Shown here one piece after another: positions 45,201 through 60,401 of a stretch of 64,000 nt of DNA (positions are counted from its first letter, which is position 1; each line of letters opens with the position of its first letter). The translations under genes and the position numbers were made by a program. Source of the stretch: Adiantum capillus-veneris (taxonomy: Eukaryota > Streptophyta > Polypodiopsida > Polypodiales > Pteridaceae). The notes beneath the pieces were generated by a model. The model had not been told where the DNA came from and did no database searches. It saw only the letters and a program-made list of their open reading frames with translations. Where the stretch lies: NCBI GenBank assembly GCA_014529385.2, contig CM043959.1:55434253-55498252 (forward strand), given 5' to 3'.

Positions 45201-46530
45201 AATGTGAGCACCTTGCTTGGCATGGGCGGTCACCACATTTGTGATAAACGGGCCATGTTTTGGTATCCAAGTAAGCTTTTGATGGTGTATATCATGTCAA
45301 TTCCAAGGGGCTAATGCGTGCTATTTCCCTAAGCTCTCACTTTACACCAGTGCAATAAGTTCAATGCAATGGGTAATGCAAAAAAAGAAAAACATGTCTC
45401 TGTACTTTTATAAGAACCACAATGAAACTTTTCAACTATGTTGTTTAATAGTAAAGAAAGAAGATGTGCAAGAGAAAAGGGTATTTTTAGAGGGTTACAT
45501 GCTCTTACTATATTGTCAATATCTATGAATAGCATATTGTTTTATATGATTCATATCTCAATGGTAGAGTTTAGCGATCTACTCTTTTTTAGGCATGCAA
45601 TAAGTCACAACCATTGATCCTTCGTGAAACATTGAGATCCCAGATTCCCACCAGCTTATCTAATTCACACATGTTATTGAAATTCCAAGAATATTCTAAA
45701 CATTCCTCACACTATGTACATCTTGATCTCAATATAGTAGCTTTGATAAGCAACAAACACAAACTTTATCAGCTTGCCACCATTTCTCCTTTGTGAATTT
45801 GTCTTTGCCACCATCCATTTGATGGATTGTACTCAATCTTTATGGCTATATGGACATGCACATCCACGCTTTGCTACACTTTAGTCCATTTTGATCATAA
45901 ATTAAACTATCGCAAACCTACTTTGCCGTATGTTTTCCCTCTTATGCTTGCATCAAAATGCATTGGCCTCACTATTGGCTTGAATATGTCACCATGCCTC
46001 ACATAGACCCCTTACATATTGTCATAACCGATAGCAACATCCTTCTTATTCTTTCACATATTGACAGTGCCATATGAGGTATCTTTTTGGTTAGCTCCCT
46101 ACCTTACCTAATCCCCTTTCCATTTTACTCAGTTCCCTTTTATACATACACGAGCTTATTATTATATTTGAGTTATCTTCCCCTTTCTAGAGATAGTACC
46201 TACGTGTAGGCACCAAACTTGGTTTTTCACTTAAATATTGAGCTCATAGTCCTTAGTTGTAAACAATTCCAAGGTATTCAAAAGACACCTCAAATCCCAA
46301 CAGACTCTAAACTCGCTCTTCATTACATGAGTCTTTTCTTTAAGGGCTTTCTATACCAACAGGGCCCGATCTTTCTATCGTGGTAACACATAGACACTTG
46401 CCTATCTTGCTTCCACTTCTAAGCAGGTGTCTATTTGCTTGGAAAGGTAACAAAGCTGGTTTCATTTTCCTTGCGAACTAAATAGTTCCCACAATATTTC
46501 TATATTTCAAAACTTTGAGCTTATGCATTC
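45201..46530. other. Region without a supported gene
   Basis: Minus-strand translation around 45,600-46,080 reads like decayed protein (for example HGDIFKPIVRPMHFDAS and EYNPSNGWWQRQIHKGE) but has many stops. I do not recognise the source; a broken transposon or gene fragment is likely. Confidence 0.3.
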
Positions 46531-48510
<1,980 letters not shown>

Positions 48511-48738
48511 CAATGGAAGATATGTTGTGAGTGTGTAGGAAGGACCTCCTCCACCCCTAGCGTCCATCGCGTAGCTGAGGGAGGTGCAAGAAGAGAAGCC
48601 ACCGATGACACCACTTGTGTGGCAGGGAGCTAAGAAATGAAAGGCCAAAAAGCATGGTCGCAAGGTCAATCTTGTCGCATGTAGAGGATAAGCGCTGAAA
48701 GGGAACTAACACAACTGCCATGGAGGTTGGACGCGAGT

Positions 48739-48811
<73 letters not shown>

Positions 48812-49026
48812 CGCGTGCGAGAGCTGTAGCCATCGAGTTGGGACCAGGAGCCCTAGACTTGTGGCGTTGTCGTTCTATCTTCTCTTGCAAGTCAATTTTC
48901 CAACCTCATGCTTCCTAACCAGTAGTGGCATGGGAATAGCGGTGACAGCCGTCTCAATTGTTAATACCTGTGAGGTTCTACAGTCCTGAAAAAAGTGGTG
49001 GTTCACCCACATGCGCGCGCGTGCAC

Positions 49027-49086
<60 letters not shown>

Positions 49087-49246
49087 ACTTTTTGATGCGT
49101 GGAAGGATTCAGTGCTTGAGGATTTCTCAAGCTCAATAAAGTAGTATAGATATAAAAGTATTAAATTTGAGGGTTGGAGCTTCTTTGTGGCCTTCAAAAG
49201 GAAAAGTAGAGTAACCCTTTAAGTGACACATGGATGCCTCTAGGGC

Positions 49247-49295
<49 letters not shown>

Positions 49296-50232
49296 ACACA
49301 CACCAGTGCCCCATGCAATGGTGTAGCAGACTTTCAATAGGTGTGCTCGGGGTTGTGAGAGAGTGATCGTGGATGTACTGTGCATTCAACTTTTCTACGT
49401 CTATCATGCTCTTCTATTTTGGAGCTATTTGAGATTCCCAATGTTTGCAATAAGCCATGTTTAGTATATTTTTGCCACTAAAATTGCAATTTTTTTGCTA
49501 GATTTCAAGCTTGCCAATGAAGAAAATTGACTAAATTTTGTAAGTTTTTACTGTCAATACTATCAATTCTTCAAATTTCAACCTAAATTCAAAAGCTTGT
49601 TTTATTTTGTAATTTGTACTAAGCTACAACATGCAATGTGCACATTCTCGGGGGCTAGAAGGAAAATTATACATGAAGGTGCCAAGTGCGAGATTTTAGC
49701 TCAACATTATACAATGCGTGAAATCTTTGAAAGTTCTACATTTTTTGAAGCTCAAGTATACATTTCAAGGCTAGAAAGGAAAAGGGAGTATTTTTTTGCT
49801 ATGCACAATCTAACCCGGGCACATCCCAATGGGATCGACATTGGGGGTCATTCAGACCGTCCAATTTGGATTGTCGAGGAAATTCAGGGCGAAAAAGTAA
49901 ATTTGAACCACCAAGTAAATTTGAGCTAGTCAAGATTGTCTCACACCTTGCATGTCAAAGCCACGCCCTGCCATATTCAAGGCATGGGCTCTAACCACCA
50001 CGCTCACATGCTTTCACTGAAGATCATGGTACTCCTATGCATTACATTGTAAGTGCATACTGATTTGTAAATTTGAGTGTCGATCTCATGGTCTACATTG
50101 CATGTGTGTCATGATTTGTCACCTCCACCCTTAATCCCATTTAACCATGCCCATGCCATATAGTGCTCGGTGTTTACGACCTTCAAAATGCGAAGTAGAG
50201 CTACTCTTTACAAAAACAAAAGTAATCACCCT
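48511..50232. repeat. Tandem duplication, copy 2
   Basis: Matches copy 1 closely except microsatellite lengths (CT about 72 against 38 bases, GA about 32 against 57) and a missing segment of about 260 bp that in copy 1 holds the CT/GT tract. Confidence 0.92.
49636..49929 (+). CDS. Second copy of the 97-codon ORF
   Basis: Equivalent to 47,913-48,206 with substitutions such as Ser to Gly near residue 15 and Arg to Gly near residue 70. Function unknown. Confidence 0.2.
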   Translation: MCTFSGARRKIIHEGAKCEILAQHYTMREIFESSTFFEAQVYISRLERKREYFFAMHNLTRAHPNGIDIGGHSDRPIWIVEEIQGEKVNLNHQVNLS

Positions 50233-50799
50233 TCAAAATTAAAGGTTGAAGTGAAACTCCATGGTTTTGCTAAAGAGTTTAAATAATATAAATATAGATA
50301 TAGTACTAAGTATTGTGACTTTTTGACAGAACTGAGAAGTCAAAACTAAGTCTTTTAAATCTTTTCATTTTCTATTGTGAGAGTACTTGCTACTTACCCT
50401 TCACTTTTACATTTCAAACCAAATGTTTTTTAAGGTTTTTGAAATGAAGGAGAGAGTGGCACATGGATGCCCTCTCCTTTCTTGAAAATTTTAAGCTCAA
50501 TTATATATAGTATAAAAAACCCTCCTAAGATTCCAAAAGTCATGCTTATTGCATCAAGAAGCAAGAGAATATCTAGCTCTCTTCCCAAGCTGGTTAAGAA
50601 ACCCAAGGGACTAAGGGAAGTCTATCTACTATGAATTTGAGGGATAGGAAAAGAAAATTTGTGTTTTTTTGTATTTATCCAAACTTTCACAAGAAGAAAG
50701 ATTTCTCTCAAAACCAAGAAAAAGGAATTGGAAAAGAGCAAGGGGAAGGAAAAACTACACAGACTAAGTTTCTTACCAATTGAGAGTATTGGGGTTCTC

Positions 50800-50855
<56 letters not shown>

Positions 50856-52398
50856 AGAAGAAGAAGAAGAAGAAGAAGAAGAAGAAGAAGAAGAGATTCA
50901 TTGTCATTGCCCCCGAACATTTTGTAGCAATAGAATCATTTGCATAAACCTTCACACCCCACCAATATAATAGTACTTTACGTGGCCCTTGGGTACTTAT
51001 GTTGACAAGGACTCACAAGGATATTTGACCTAAAACTCGAACTCACTGGTGACTGCATGTGACAACTAGGGCAACAATTCCTCCTCTCTACGTCACACGA
51101 GCATACCTGTGGAGGGGATCAAGAGTTGGGAGCACAAGGGCATCCAATGCAGTTCTGTAAATTTGGGAGAGGTCTTTAAATTTGGATGCAAAAGTAAATT
51201 CAGTCGACACCTACCTTTTGATCCTTCATGACTTGATCCTTGGATATCACCCGTAGGAGCCCGATGCTCTAACCACTTCATTTGTGCAACTTGTGATCCC
51301 CTCCCACTATGTCCATGTCACTTAAAGAGAAGGGGAGCAATGGTGGCTACCAAAGGTTTGACTCTAGGTTTGAGAGTCATGTGTCCAAAGGATTCAAACT
51401 TTATACCAGAAATGCCTATCGACACACGAGGTGGCACCCATGGATTGACAAGCAAAAAGATCGCCCACCATTTACATCATAACGGGATTGACCCTTCGAC
51501 TTTCCCTCTTCAAGACATCCAGCCCATCCATTTCCCCAATCACGACTTCATGAAACCTATGCGTCTACAGAAGGCTAAAGTTATTGCCACTGGTGCGGCG
51601 ATTCTACGTCCATGATCTCATTAGTCTTCCAGATCCCCCTCCTAATAGTTGATCCCTTCACTTGTTGCTCGTGTCACGAACAGACAAGGATCAATGCACC
51701 TCATTGGCTAACTAGTGTGCCATGATTACTTCATAGGAATGGTTCAGTTCAATTCATAAACAATCGTGCACAAAGGATCCAATTTTGAATCGTTATTGAG
51801 TATGCTACATTGCAATGGAAGGATAGTAGTATACCTCAATTTTGCAATGCAGTTGATAGCGAGCACTTATATAGAGTATATCAAACATCCAAACCTCGCA
51901 AGATTTCAGAAATGGTGAGTTAATACATGCCGATAGTAATAAACATGTGCAAACATGGTTTTCAGAAGATCATGAAAAATGCATTACATACTCGCATGCT
52001 TGTGCCCCCAAAAAACAGAAAGAACCATTCAAAAGTATGGTGGGGAGGTGGCATTGTCCTCACCCAAATATTATAAACCACAGGGAACGTGCCCTTTCTT
52101 TATATGCTTGTGTTCTGCTCCATTGTTGAAGGGCATTTTTTATTCTGGCATTTTTAGTACATGAGAAGGAATCCATTACCTTGAACTTGTCAGCAGACTC
52201 AAGAGACAATATTACACGAAAGGGAAAGTTAGAATTGTAGTGCGCGTGTACGGAGTGTGCAAGAGAGGAAGAAGAAGGGGGAAGGGGATGATACACGGAC
52301 AGTCTCTCTGTTTGGGTTAGTGGAGAAGAAAGAGAAGAGTCAACCCTCTCTCTTTTTCTCCCTATATTGATTAGGTGAAATCAAGTGTACAAGTGTGG
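50233..52398. other. Intergenic DNA and probable end of copia G LTR
   Basis: GA tract (50,802-50,851) then GAA tract (50,852-50,894). ORFs such as 51,340-51,615 have no recognised motif. Sequence just left of element F should be the continuation of the copia G 3' LTR on the minus strand; its far end was not identified. Confidence 0.4.
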
Positions 52399-52403
52399 TT
52401 TCC
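52399..52403. other. Target-site duplication of element F, left
   Basis: TTTCC, repeated at 57,629-57,633. Confidence 0.9.
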
Positions 52404-52724
52404 TGTTGAGATGTCGAGCTCTTCATCTTGAGCTGGAATCCACTACGGGTCTTGGCCGCTTACGACATTTACTCACTGACGCGTTAGGTGACCGACACGA
52501 AGGATCTTTGCCAGTGATTCTACAACTGGACTACACTTATAGTGCTAGCTTAGTACGCTTCTAGCGAGTTCACACTTAGTGACCGCATGTACATATGTGC
52601 TACTTTTCAGTTTTAGCACTTAGTCATTTTGTACTCTCTTTTCTGTGAGAAGAAGAAGAAGCTTTCCATCTCTATGTGCTTCGTGCTTATCTTGTGTAGC
52701 TCTCTTGCATCCTCTTTCTTTACA
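52404..52724 (+). repeat. 5' LTR of element F
   Basis: TGTTGAGATGTCG to TTTCTTTACA, 321 bp. The primer site TGGTATCAGAGCC follows at 52,725. Confidence 0.95.
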
Positions 52725-53037
52725 TGGTATCAGAGCCTGGTGCAGGCAAGAGAGGTGAAGAGAGCAAGAGCATCACAATCCCTTCGTTTGCAATCCACGA
52801 CCAGATGCCGAAGGCGCCCCATGCAGCGGGAAAATTTTTAGGGGTTTTTCGTACAAGTTTCTGAACAGGTCTCCACAGTGCAGTACACAGAGATTTACTA
52901 TACAAGTACAGTGGTTGTATGTACGCTTAATTGTGGACACTCATTGAGTGTAGAAAGCGTTACAGGTACCACGATAGCAGGTTCAGCAGATTTGCAGGTT
53001 TTTGCAGATTGCAGCTATTTTGTCTTAGTGCTTCAAG

Positions 53038-53985
53038 ATGTCAGACGGGTTCAGTCAGATTGTTACTGAGAAGCTTGAGAAAAATAACTACCCTGCATGG
53101 AAGTTCAGAATAACTAATTTCCTAAAAGGAAAAGGTTATTGGGACTATGTAGAAGGAGACAATGAAAAGGAACCAGAGATTCCCGAGGCAAATGCTACAG
53201 CAGAACAAAGGAAAGCTTTGAGGGACTGGCAACAAGGCCAGAGCAAAGTGATGTATTGGCTTTTTATGAGCATCACAGATGGCATGATGGGCTATCTACA
53301 GGATGCTGAAACCCCCGCCATTGCATGGAAAAACTTAGGCAGAGTGTTCGAGGTAAACACCAAGGCCAGGAAGCTTCAACTAAAGTCGGAGCTAAATTAG
53401 GTTAAGAGGAACAACCTCTCCATCAATGATTATTCTTTGAAGATCATGAGTATCATCGAGGCTCTTGGATCTATTAAAGTCTCAGTAGAAGACGATGACA
53501 TTGTCCGTGCATGCTTGGATGGTCTAGGAGATGAGTATGTACATTTCAGGTCTTCCATGAATACAAGAGACGACATCCCCGTGTTCCAAGATTTGATTTC
53601 TATGCTTATTCTTGAGGAGAAGAACCTTGACACATCTTCTTCTCATGGCAGAAATAATTCTGAACAGGCCTTCTATTCTAACTCCAACAGAGGTAGAGGT
53701 AGAGGTCGTGGTCGAGGCCCAAGGGGTTGCAGGGGCCAATTTCAAGAAGGTCAATCAAATCAAAACAATACAGGTGGCAGGGGAAACCAGTCTCAAGGCA
53801 AGGGGAGTCAAAGAGGTCGTGGTGCAGGATCAAGCAGGCAGCAACATAGTGCAGATAGCAGAGAATTTTGGACTTGTGGTGAAAGAGGTCACATGTACGT
53901 GATTGTCCAAAGGGAAAAGCAAGTGCATCTACTAGCAGAGATGCAGATGACAACAAAAACGAGCGCATGTTTGTTATGCAGCATG
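53038..53985 (+). pseudogene. Element F gag
   Basis: An ATG at 53,038 (MSDGFSQIVTEKLEKNNYPA) opens 120 codons to a TAG at 53,398-53,400. The frame continues as a gag (UBN2-like) core (DIVRACLDGLGDEYVHFRSS) and an RG-rich tract. At the zinc knuckle (FWTCGERGH) a one-base loss near 53,895 shifts the frame; the rest of the knuckle and the protease are in the other frame. Confidence 0.9.
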
Positions 53986-54950
53986 TAATGAATACAATGA
54001 CTGCAGAGAATTCCACCCAAAATAATGTTTGGTATGTGGATTTAGGTGCCTCTAATCACATGACATCTCATGGAGAGTGGTTTAGAGATATGCGCAAACC
54101 AGATGTGTCAGGCTATGTGCAGACAGGAGATGACACAGCTCACCCCATTGCTCATGTAGGGGACATACCTCTAAATACGAAGAGTGGGAAATCAAAGTAC
54201 TTAGCAGATGTACTTCATGTCCCAAACATTACAAAGAATCTTGTTTCTGTTGGACAAATGGTTGAGCAGGGTTTGCAGGTTCGCTTCAATCCAAATGGCT
54301 GTCATGTAGAAGATTTCCAGAATGGCTGTAAGCTGATCACAGAGGGCAAATGTGTGGGCAGAATGTTTACGCTGAATGTAGACATGCCTAAGGTAAAAGC
54401 TGCATTATTTGCACAAGGCACAGGTGTTGTGGCTGATGTTGACATTTGGCACAAATGCATTGGCCATGTCAATGAGCAGAGATTGCGTAGCATGCCCAAA
54501 TTCAAGGTCACTGGTATGCATAAAGTGTGTGCAGCATGCCAGTTTGGAAAACAGTCAAAGGGCTCATTTCCACATGAGCGCAATGTATGTAAAAAGCCAC
54601 TTGAGGTGGTGCACATAGATGTTTGGGGTCCAACTGATACTGCAAGTATACATGGTTGCAGGTATTATGTCTCTTTCATTGATGACCATACAAGGAAAGT
54701 ATGGGTCTACTTCATGCGTAACAAAAGTGAAGTGTTTGGTCACTTTCAAGACTTCAAAGTCATGATTGAGAAGGAGACAGATATGTAAATCAAGACATTG
54801 AAGTCAGATGGAGGGGGAGAGTACTTCTCCAATGATTTTTCAGATTTTCTGCGAATGCATGGTATACGCAGGTAGTTTACATGCAGATATACTCCACAGC
54901 AGAATGGGGTCGCAGAAAGGAAAAACAGGCACATTGCAGAGGTTGCACGT
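53967..54950 (+). pseudogene. Element F protease and integrase
   Basis: Protease WYVDLGASNHMTS has Leu where the copia DSGAS motif has Ser. The pre-integrase HHCC zinc finger is IWHKCIGHVN...CAACQFGK. Integrase: first Asp HIDVWGP, a TAA at 54,786-54,788, second Asp KSDGGGEYF, then a TAG at 54,873-54,875, then Glu in NGVAERKNR. Confidence 0.9.
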
Positions 54951-54953
54951 GCA

Positions 54954-56777
54954 TTGATGAATGAGAAGAACATGCCTCATCATTTCTGGGTTGAAGCTGT
55001 AAATACAGTTGTGTACATTATGAACAGGACACCTACAGCTGCGGTGCATGATGTAACACCCGAGGAAAAGTTTACAGGTACAAAGCCTGATTTGGCACAC
55101 TTGAAAGTGTTTGGCTGCATAGCTTACGTGCATGTACCAGATGAGTTGCGTAAGAAATTGGATCCTAAAGCAGAGAAATGTATTCTTGTGGGATATTCCC
55201 TTGAACAAAAGGGGTACAGGTGCTACAATCCTACTACACGAGAATTACGAGTGAGCAGAGATGTAGTCTTTGATGAGATGAGCAGTTGGTACAGTAATGC
55301 ACATGGCACTATTGGGGCTGATGTAAAAGATGATGTGGTTGTACAAAATGTGAGGCCACAGTCACAGGTTTTGAGTGGACCACAAGAGTCGTCTTCTCGT
55401 GGCTCTGTTGAGAAGCCATGGAATGGTAGACTACGTACGCAGGTTACTCCACCAGTAGGTACAGGGAATGTATCACGAAAAGGAAAGGAAAAGGTTGATG
55501 AACCTCCCTTTATGGCTGATGCATCATCAGGGTTTTCACATGTAGACATGGATTCAGATGATTCTGAACAAAGTCTTGATGAGGAATTTGGAATTGCGGC
55601 TGTCAGGACACCTGGTGTAAGGAAAGTACAAGAAGATGCTAGAGGGCAAAGGAGTGACCCAAGACCGCGTAGATCTAACAGAGTCAGAGATCCAATTCAG
55701 AAATTGACTTATGATGGGTATCTAGCGCATCACCAAGCCTACATGGCTAAGGTGATACAGGATGTGGAGCCCACATGTTTTGAGGATGTAGTTGGAAATG
55801 TGCATTGGGATGATGCAATGAATGAAGAGATGGGTGCATTGGAAGCAAACGACACATGGGAGTTGGTGCCATTGCCAAGTGGCAAGAAAGCTATTGGCTA
55901 TAAATGGGTGTATAAAACCAAGCATAAGGCTGATGGTAACATTGAGCGTCACAAGGCAAGGCTGGTCGCAAAGGGTTATGCACAGACGTATGGCATAGAC
56001 TATGAGGAGACCTTTGCTCCAGTGGCAAAGATGACGACTGTGAGAGCTGTCATAGCACTGGATGCATCTAGAGGATGGATTATGCATCAAATGGATGTAA
56101 AGAATGCCTTCTTGAATGGTGAGTTGCAAGAGGAAGTGTATATGGATCAGCCACCTGGTTATGTCGATCCAGGTTACCTAGATTATGTATGCAGGCTTCT
56201 CAAAGCTTTGTATGGTTTGAAGCAGGGCTCTAGAGCATGGTATGATAGGATTGCCAAGTATGTTGTCAGTATTGGGTTTAGGAGAGCTCATGCTGATCAT
56301 TCACTCTATGTACGTGAGAGTGATGTGGGGATTGTGGTCATTACCATATATGTAGATGACCTTATTATTGTGGGTGACAATGCTATGGAGATTGACCATG
56401 TGAAGGGTCTTCTCAAACAGGAGTTTGAAATGAAAGATTTGGGCGAGTTGCGCTACTTTCTTGGCATTGAGGTGATCAAGACTCTAGAGGGTGTATGGTT
56501 GTCACAAAGACAGTATGCTTTGGACATGTTGTCAAAGTATGGTATGGCTGATTGTAAGCCAATTTCTATTCCCTTGGATGTGAATGCAAAGCTGAGTGCA
56601 GAGAAGGGTGATGTTGTTGAGGATGTCAAGATGTACATGAAGATTGTGGGTAGTCTAATCTACTTGACTATCACGAGGCCAGACTTGAGCTACACAGTAG
56701 GCTTGGAGATTCAGTTCATGCAGCTTCCGAGGAAGCCACATTTGGATGGAGTACGACACACACTTTGGTATGTGTAA
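54954..56777 (+). pseudogene. Element F integrase C-terminus and reverse transcriptase
   Basis: 607 codons are open, the longest frame in the window. They span the integrase C-terminal region (FWVEAVNTVVYIMNRTPT), an acidic linker, and RT: WVYKTKHKADGNIERHKARL, MDVKNAFLNGEL, catalytic TIYVDDLIIVG, IVGSLIYLTITRPDLSY. A TAA at 56,775 precedes RNase H in the same frame. The RT active site is intact. Confidence 0.93.
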
Positions 56778-57335
56778 GGGACTCTTGACTACGCATTGTT
56801 CTATGCAGCAGATGTGCCATTAGCATTGTATGGGTATACAGATGCAGATTGGGCAGGTAGCATTGTTGATAGGAGATCTACGAGTGGCTTCATGTTCTCT
56901 TTTGTGAGTGCTGCTGTTACTTGGAGCAGCAAAAAGTAGCCTACGGTTGCTTTATCGAGCACAGAGGCCGAGTACAGAGGTGCAGTAGTTACGGCGTGCG
57001 AGGTAGCTTGGCTACACACATTACTTGAGGACTTGGGAGTGCAGGTGGACCAGTAGATTGTCATCCATTGTGACAACCTCAGCAGCATGCAGTTGGCTAG
57101 GAACCTAGTGTTCCATGCCAGGACCAAGCACATAGAGGTCCATTACCACTACGTTCAAGAGCGAGTGTTGGCGGGCGACATCGATTTGGTCTACGTCAGC
57201 ACAGAGGAGCAGATAGCGGATATCTTTACCAAGGCCCTCGGAGCTAAGAAGCTTCGACGTTTCCGGACTATGCTAGGACTATGCGACATGCAGAGCTCGA
57301 GGGGGAGTGTTGAGATGTCGAGCTCTATATCTTGA
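56778..57335 (+). pseudogene. Element F RNase H
   Basis: YTDADWAGSI, STEAEYRGAV, HCDNLSSMQLARN and HIEVHYHYVQE are visible in the frame of the RT. TAG stops interrupt at about 56,938 and 57,055. The last residues overlap the 3' LTR. Confidence 0.9.
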
Positions 57336-57628
57336 GCTGGCATCCACTATGGGTCTTGGCCGCTTACGACATTTACTCACTGGCGCGTTAGGTGACCGAC
57401 ACGGAGGATCTCTGCCAGTGATTCTACAGCTGGACTACACTTATAGTGCCAGCCTAGTACGCTTCTAGCGAGTTCACACTTAGTGACCGCATGTACATAT
57501 GTGCTACTTTTCAGTTTTAGCACTTAGTCATTTTGTACTCTCTTTTCTGTGAGAAGAAGAAGAAGCTTTCCATCTCTGTGTGCTTCGTGCTTGTCTTGTG
57601 TAGCTCTCTTGCATCCTCTTTCTTTACA
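57308..57628 (+). repeat. 3' LTR of element F
   Basis: 321 bp, same ends as the 5' copy, followed by TTTCC. Confidence 0.95.
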
Positions 57629-57742
57629 TTTCCCACGGCCACCTGGCCTACACCCAACAACCTCCCACTTGAAGGTCATGGTGGCCAATAGTGACGTCAG
57701 TATAGTTAGTCTATACAAAGTTGATGAAGCATCACCGAGGCT

Positions 57743-58513
57743 TCATCCTACACCCATAAGTTCTATACAATGTGTAAATCGCTCCGAGGCTAGGCTCTTT
57801 GTGAGAGCGTTTGTGGGGTTGTCGTCAGTGTGAACCTTGACAAGCTTGATGCGCTTGCCAGCCAATGCATCTCGTATGACATGGTATCTGATCTCTATGC
57901 GTTTTGACTTTGAGTGAAACACCGGATTCTTTGCCAAAGCAATGGCATTCTGACTACCACAATGCAGAACTGGAACCTTGTGAATGCCCAAATCTCCCAC
58001 TAGACGAGCCAACCATATGGCTTCCTTGCTAGCATCAGATGCAGCAACATATTCTGCCTCAGTGGTAGATGAAGACGTGCAATCCTGGAGACACGATCTC
58101 CAAGAGATAGCTACTCCAGCAAACATGAACACATAGCCAGATGTGGATCTTCTACGATCCATGCAACCCGCATAATCCGCATCCGTGTAACCTACGATAT
58201 ATGCATCACTGTTTCCGAAGCGTAAACACTTGCTAGTTGTACCTTTCAAATATCTGAGGATTTTCTTCACTGCTTCCCAATGCTTCTTGCCAGGGTTTGC
58301 CATGTACCTACTAACCACTCCCACTGCATGTGCAATGTCTGGTCTTGTGGCTACTGTAGCGTACATCAAACTGCCAATTGCTGAAGAATATGGCACTTTC
58401 GCCATTTCCTCTTTCTCAGCCACTGTCTTGGGGGAATCTTCCTTGCTAAGTTTGGAGTATGCTTGCATTGGGGTACTCAATGACTTCCCCCCCTGCATAC
58501 TAAAATGTTGCAA
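57743..58513 (-). pseudogene. Element G RNase H region
   Basis: 256 open codons: RPDIAHAVGVVSRYM (RT end), then RNase H YTDADYAGCM, STTEAEYVAA and KSKRIEIRYHVIRD. The third acidic site reads CGSQ instead of CDSQ. The frame ends near the 3' LTR. Confidence 0.9.
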
Positions 58514-59537
58514 TACTTTCTGGATGTACTTTTCTGAGATAATTCAAGGATTCCACATTGCTTGTCTCTCTTGATATGCATACCAAGAAAGTGATTGGCA
58601 TCTCCAAATCCTTCATGGAAAACTGAGTGATTAGCATCTTTTTCAACTGATTGAGCTCATCAATTGATTTGCCTACGATAAGCATATCATCTACCTACAA
58701 GATCAAGATGATTACAGAACCATCGTTCAATCTTTTTGTGTATAATCAGTGATCCTCTTGACTTCTTATGTAACCCTGAGACTACATGAATTTGTCAAAT
58801 TTTTTATACCATTGCCTTGAACCTTGCTTGAGGCCATAGAGTGCCTTTTTAAGTCTACAAAGCAATTCTGCCCTCGTTGGCTTTTGGGTTTCACATACGA
58901 AGCCCTCTGGTTGTTTCATGTAGAAATCTTCATCTAGATCCCCATGAAGAAATGTTGTGTTCACGTCCATTTGGACAAGTTCCATGTCCTGGATAGCAAC
59001 CAAATCGAGCACAGTGCGAAGTGTAGTCATCTTGACTACTGGAGAGAAAATCTCATCGAAATCCACACCTTTTTACTGCTTGAAACCCTTGGCAACTAGA
59101 CGAGCCTTGTATCTAGGCTCGGGATCTTCTGTTGTATACTTCTTCTTGTATACCCACTTGCAAGGTAAAGCATTTTTTCCTTTTGGTAATTCAACCAAAT
59201 CCCATGTCTCATTAGCCACAATCGAATTGTGTTCTGATTGCATAGCCTGCTCCCACTTAGCGCTATCATCCATTTGTATAGCTTCTTTGTAGTAAGTTGG
59301 ATCTCCACTGTCAGTGACCAAAATATGGTGTATACCCGCCTCAAACCGCTCGGGCGCACTTGATACTCTCTCAGAGCATCTCACTGCTTGACTGTTGGAC
59401 TTTGCCCTCTTCGGAGCAATAGTAGTATTTGGCACTTGAGGAGTAGGTGCAACACTGCTGAACTGACTTGGTTCGGAGGCCACATCCTCAAAACGAACAC
59501 GTCTGTACTCAACTTCTTTGATGGGCTTCTTGTGCAT
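58500..59537 (-). pseudogene. Element G reverse transcriptase
   Basis: Fragments 59,537-59,073 (WVYKKKYTTEDPEPRYKARL), 59,066-58,782 (ELVQMDVNTTFLHGDL, LYGLKQGSRQWY) and 58,685-58,500. The catalytic YVDD has its Tyr codon replaced by TAG at 58,695-58,697, leaving VDDMLIVG. Other stops lie between fragments. Confidence 0.9.
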
Positions 59538-59750
59538 TTTTTATTCATTAAAAATCACATGTGAGCTACGAATGAATTTGTTTGATTCTGGGTGCCAGAG
59601 ATGATATCCTATCTCTCCATTTGCACCATAGCCAATAAAAATGCATTTGTGTGACCTGGGATCTAACTTGCGACGATGTTCTTTTGGCACATGTGCATAT
59701 GCCTCACATCCAAATACACGTAAATGATCATAGCTTGGCGTTTTGCCAGT

Positions 59751-60386
59751 CTATAATTCCTTTGGAATTTTAAAATTCAAAGGAGAACTAGGTGACATGT
59801 TGATGATGTGCACTGCTGTTAAAACAGCTTCCCCCCAAAACTCTGAAGTAAGCTTCGCCATAGACATCATAGAGACAACTCGCTCTTGAATTGTACGATT
59901 CATTCTTTCAGCTATCCCATTTTGTGCAGGTGTGTATGGAGCAGTAAACTGCCGCCGAATGCCTCTTCTATTGCAAAAATCCTTGAACTCTGTGGAGACA
60001 CCATTGTCCGTGCGAAAAGCCTTGAGCTTTTTTCTTGATTGGTTCTCAACCATGGCAAGGAATTATTGGAACGTTGAAAAGACCTCTTCCTTACGCTTAA
60101 AGAGATACACCCACACTTTTCTGGTAGAATCATCTATGAACGTGAGAAAGTAGTTCGTCCCCCCTAGAGTTTTATGTGGCATTGGACCACACAAATCACT
60201 GTGCACCAAGTCTAGAGGTTCGCCTAGTTTCTTATTCAATGGTGAAGATGTCAACCCAGTTTGTTTTCTGTATAGAAAATGCTCACACAACGGAAAGTCT
60301 GTGTAATCTAACACAGGTAAGTGGCCAAAACGCTGAAGCGTTTTCATTCCCTTTTGGCTAATATGCCCTAGTCGGCTATGCCACAA
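59751..60386 (-). pseudogene. Element G integrase
   Basis: The zinc finger MWHSRLGHIS...CEHFLY has lost its last Cys (Phe). Catalytic residues are visible in HSDLCGPM (Asp), RTDNGVSTEF (Asp) and NGIAERMNRT (Glu). A TAA-type break splits it near 60,055. Confidence 0.9.
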
Positions 60387-60401
60387 CTCAGTAGACGGTA
60401 G

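Larger units (their letters stand above)
52404..57628 (+). mobile_element. Ty1/copia retrotransposon F
   Basis: Complete structure: 321-bp LTRs, initiator-Met primer site, gag, protease, integrase, RT and RNase H in copia order, polypurine tract GAGGGGGAG, 5-bp duplication TTTCC. I count about 12 differences between the LTRs by eye. Roughly half a dozen nonsense codons and one frameshift prevent full-length translation. Confidence 0.95.
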
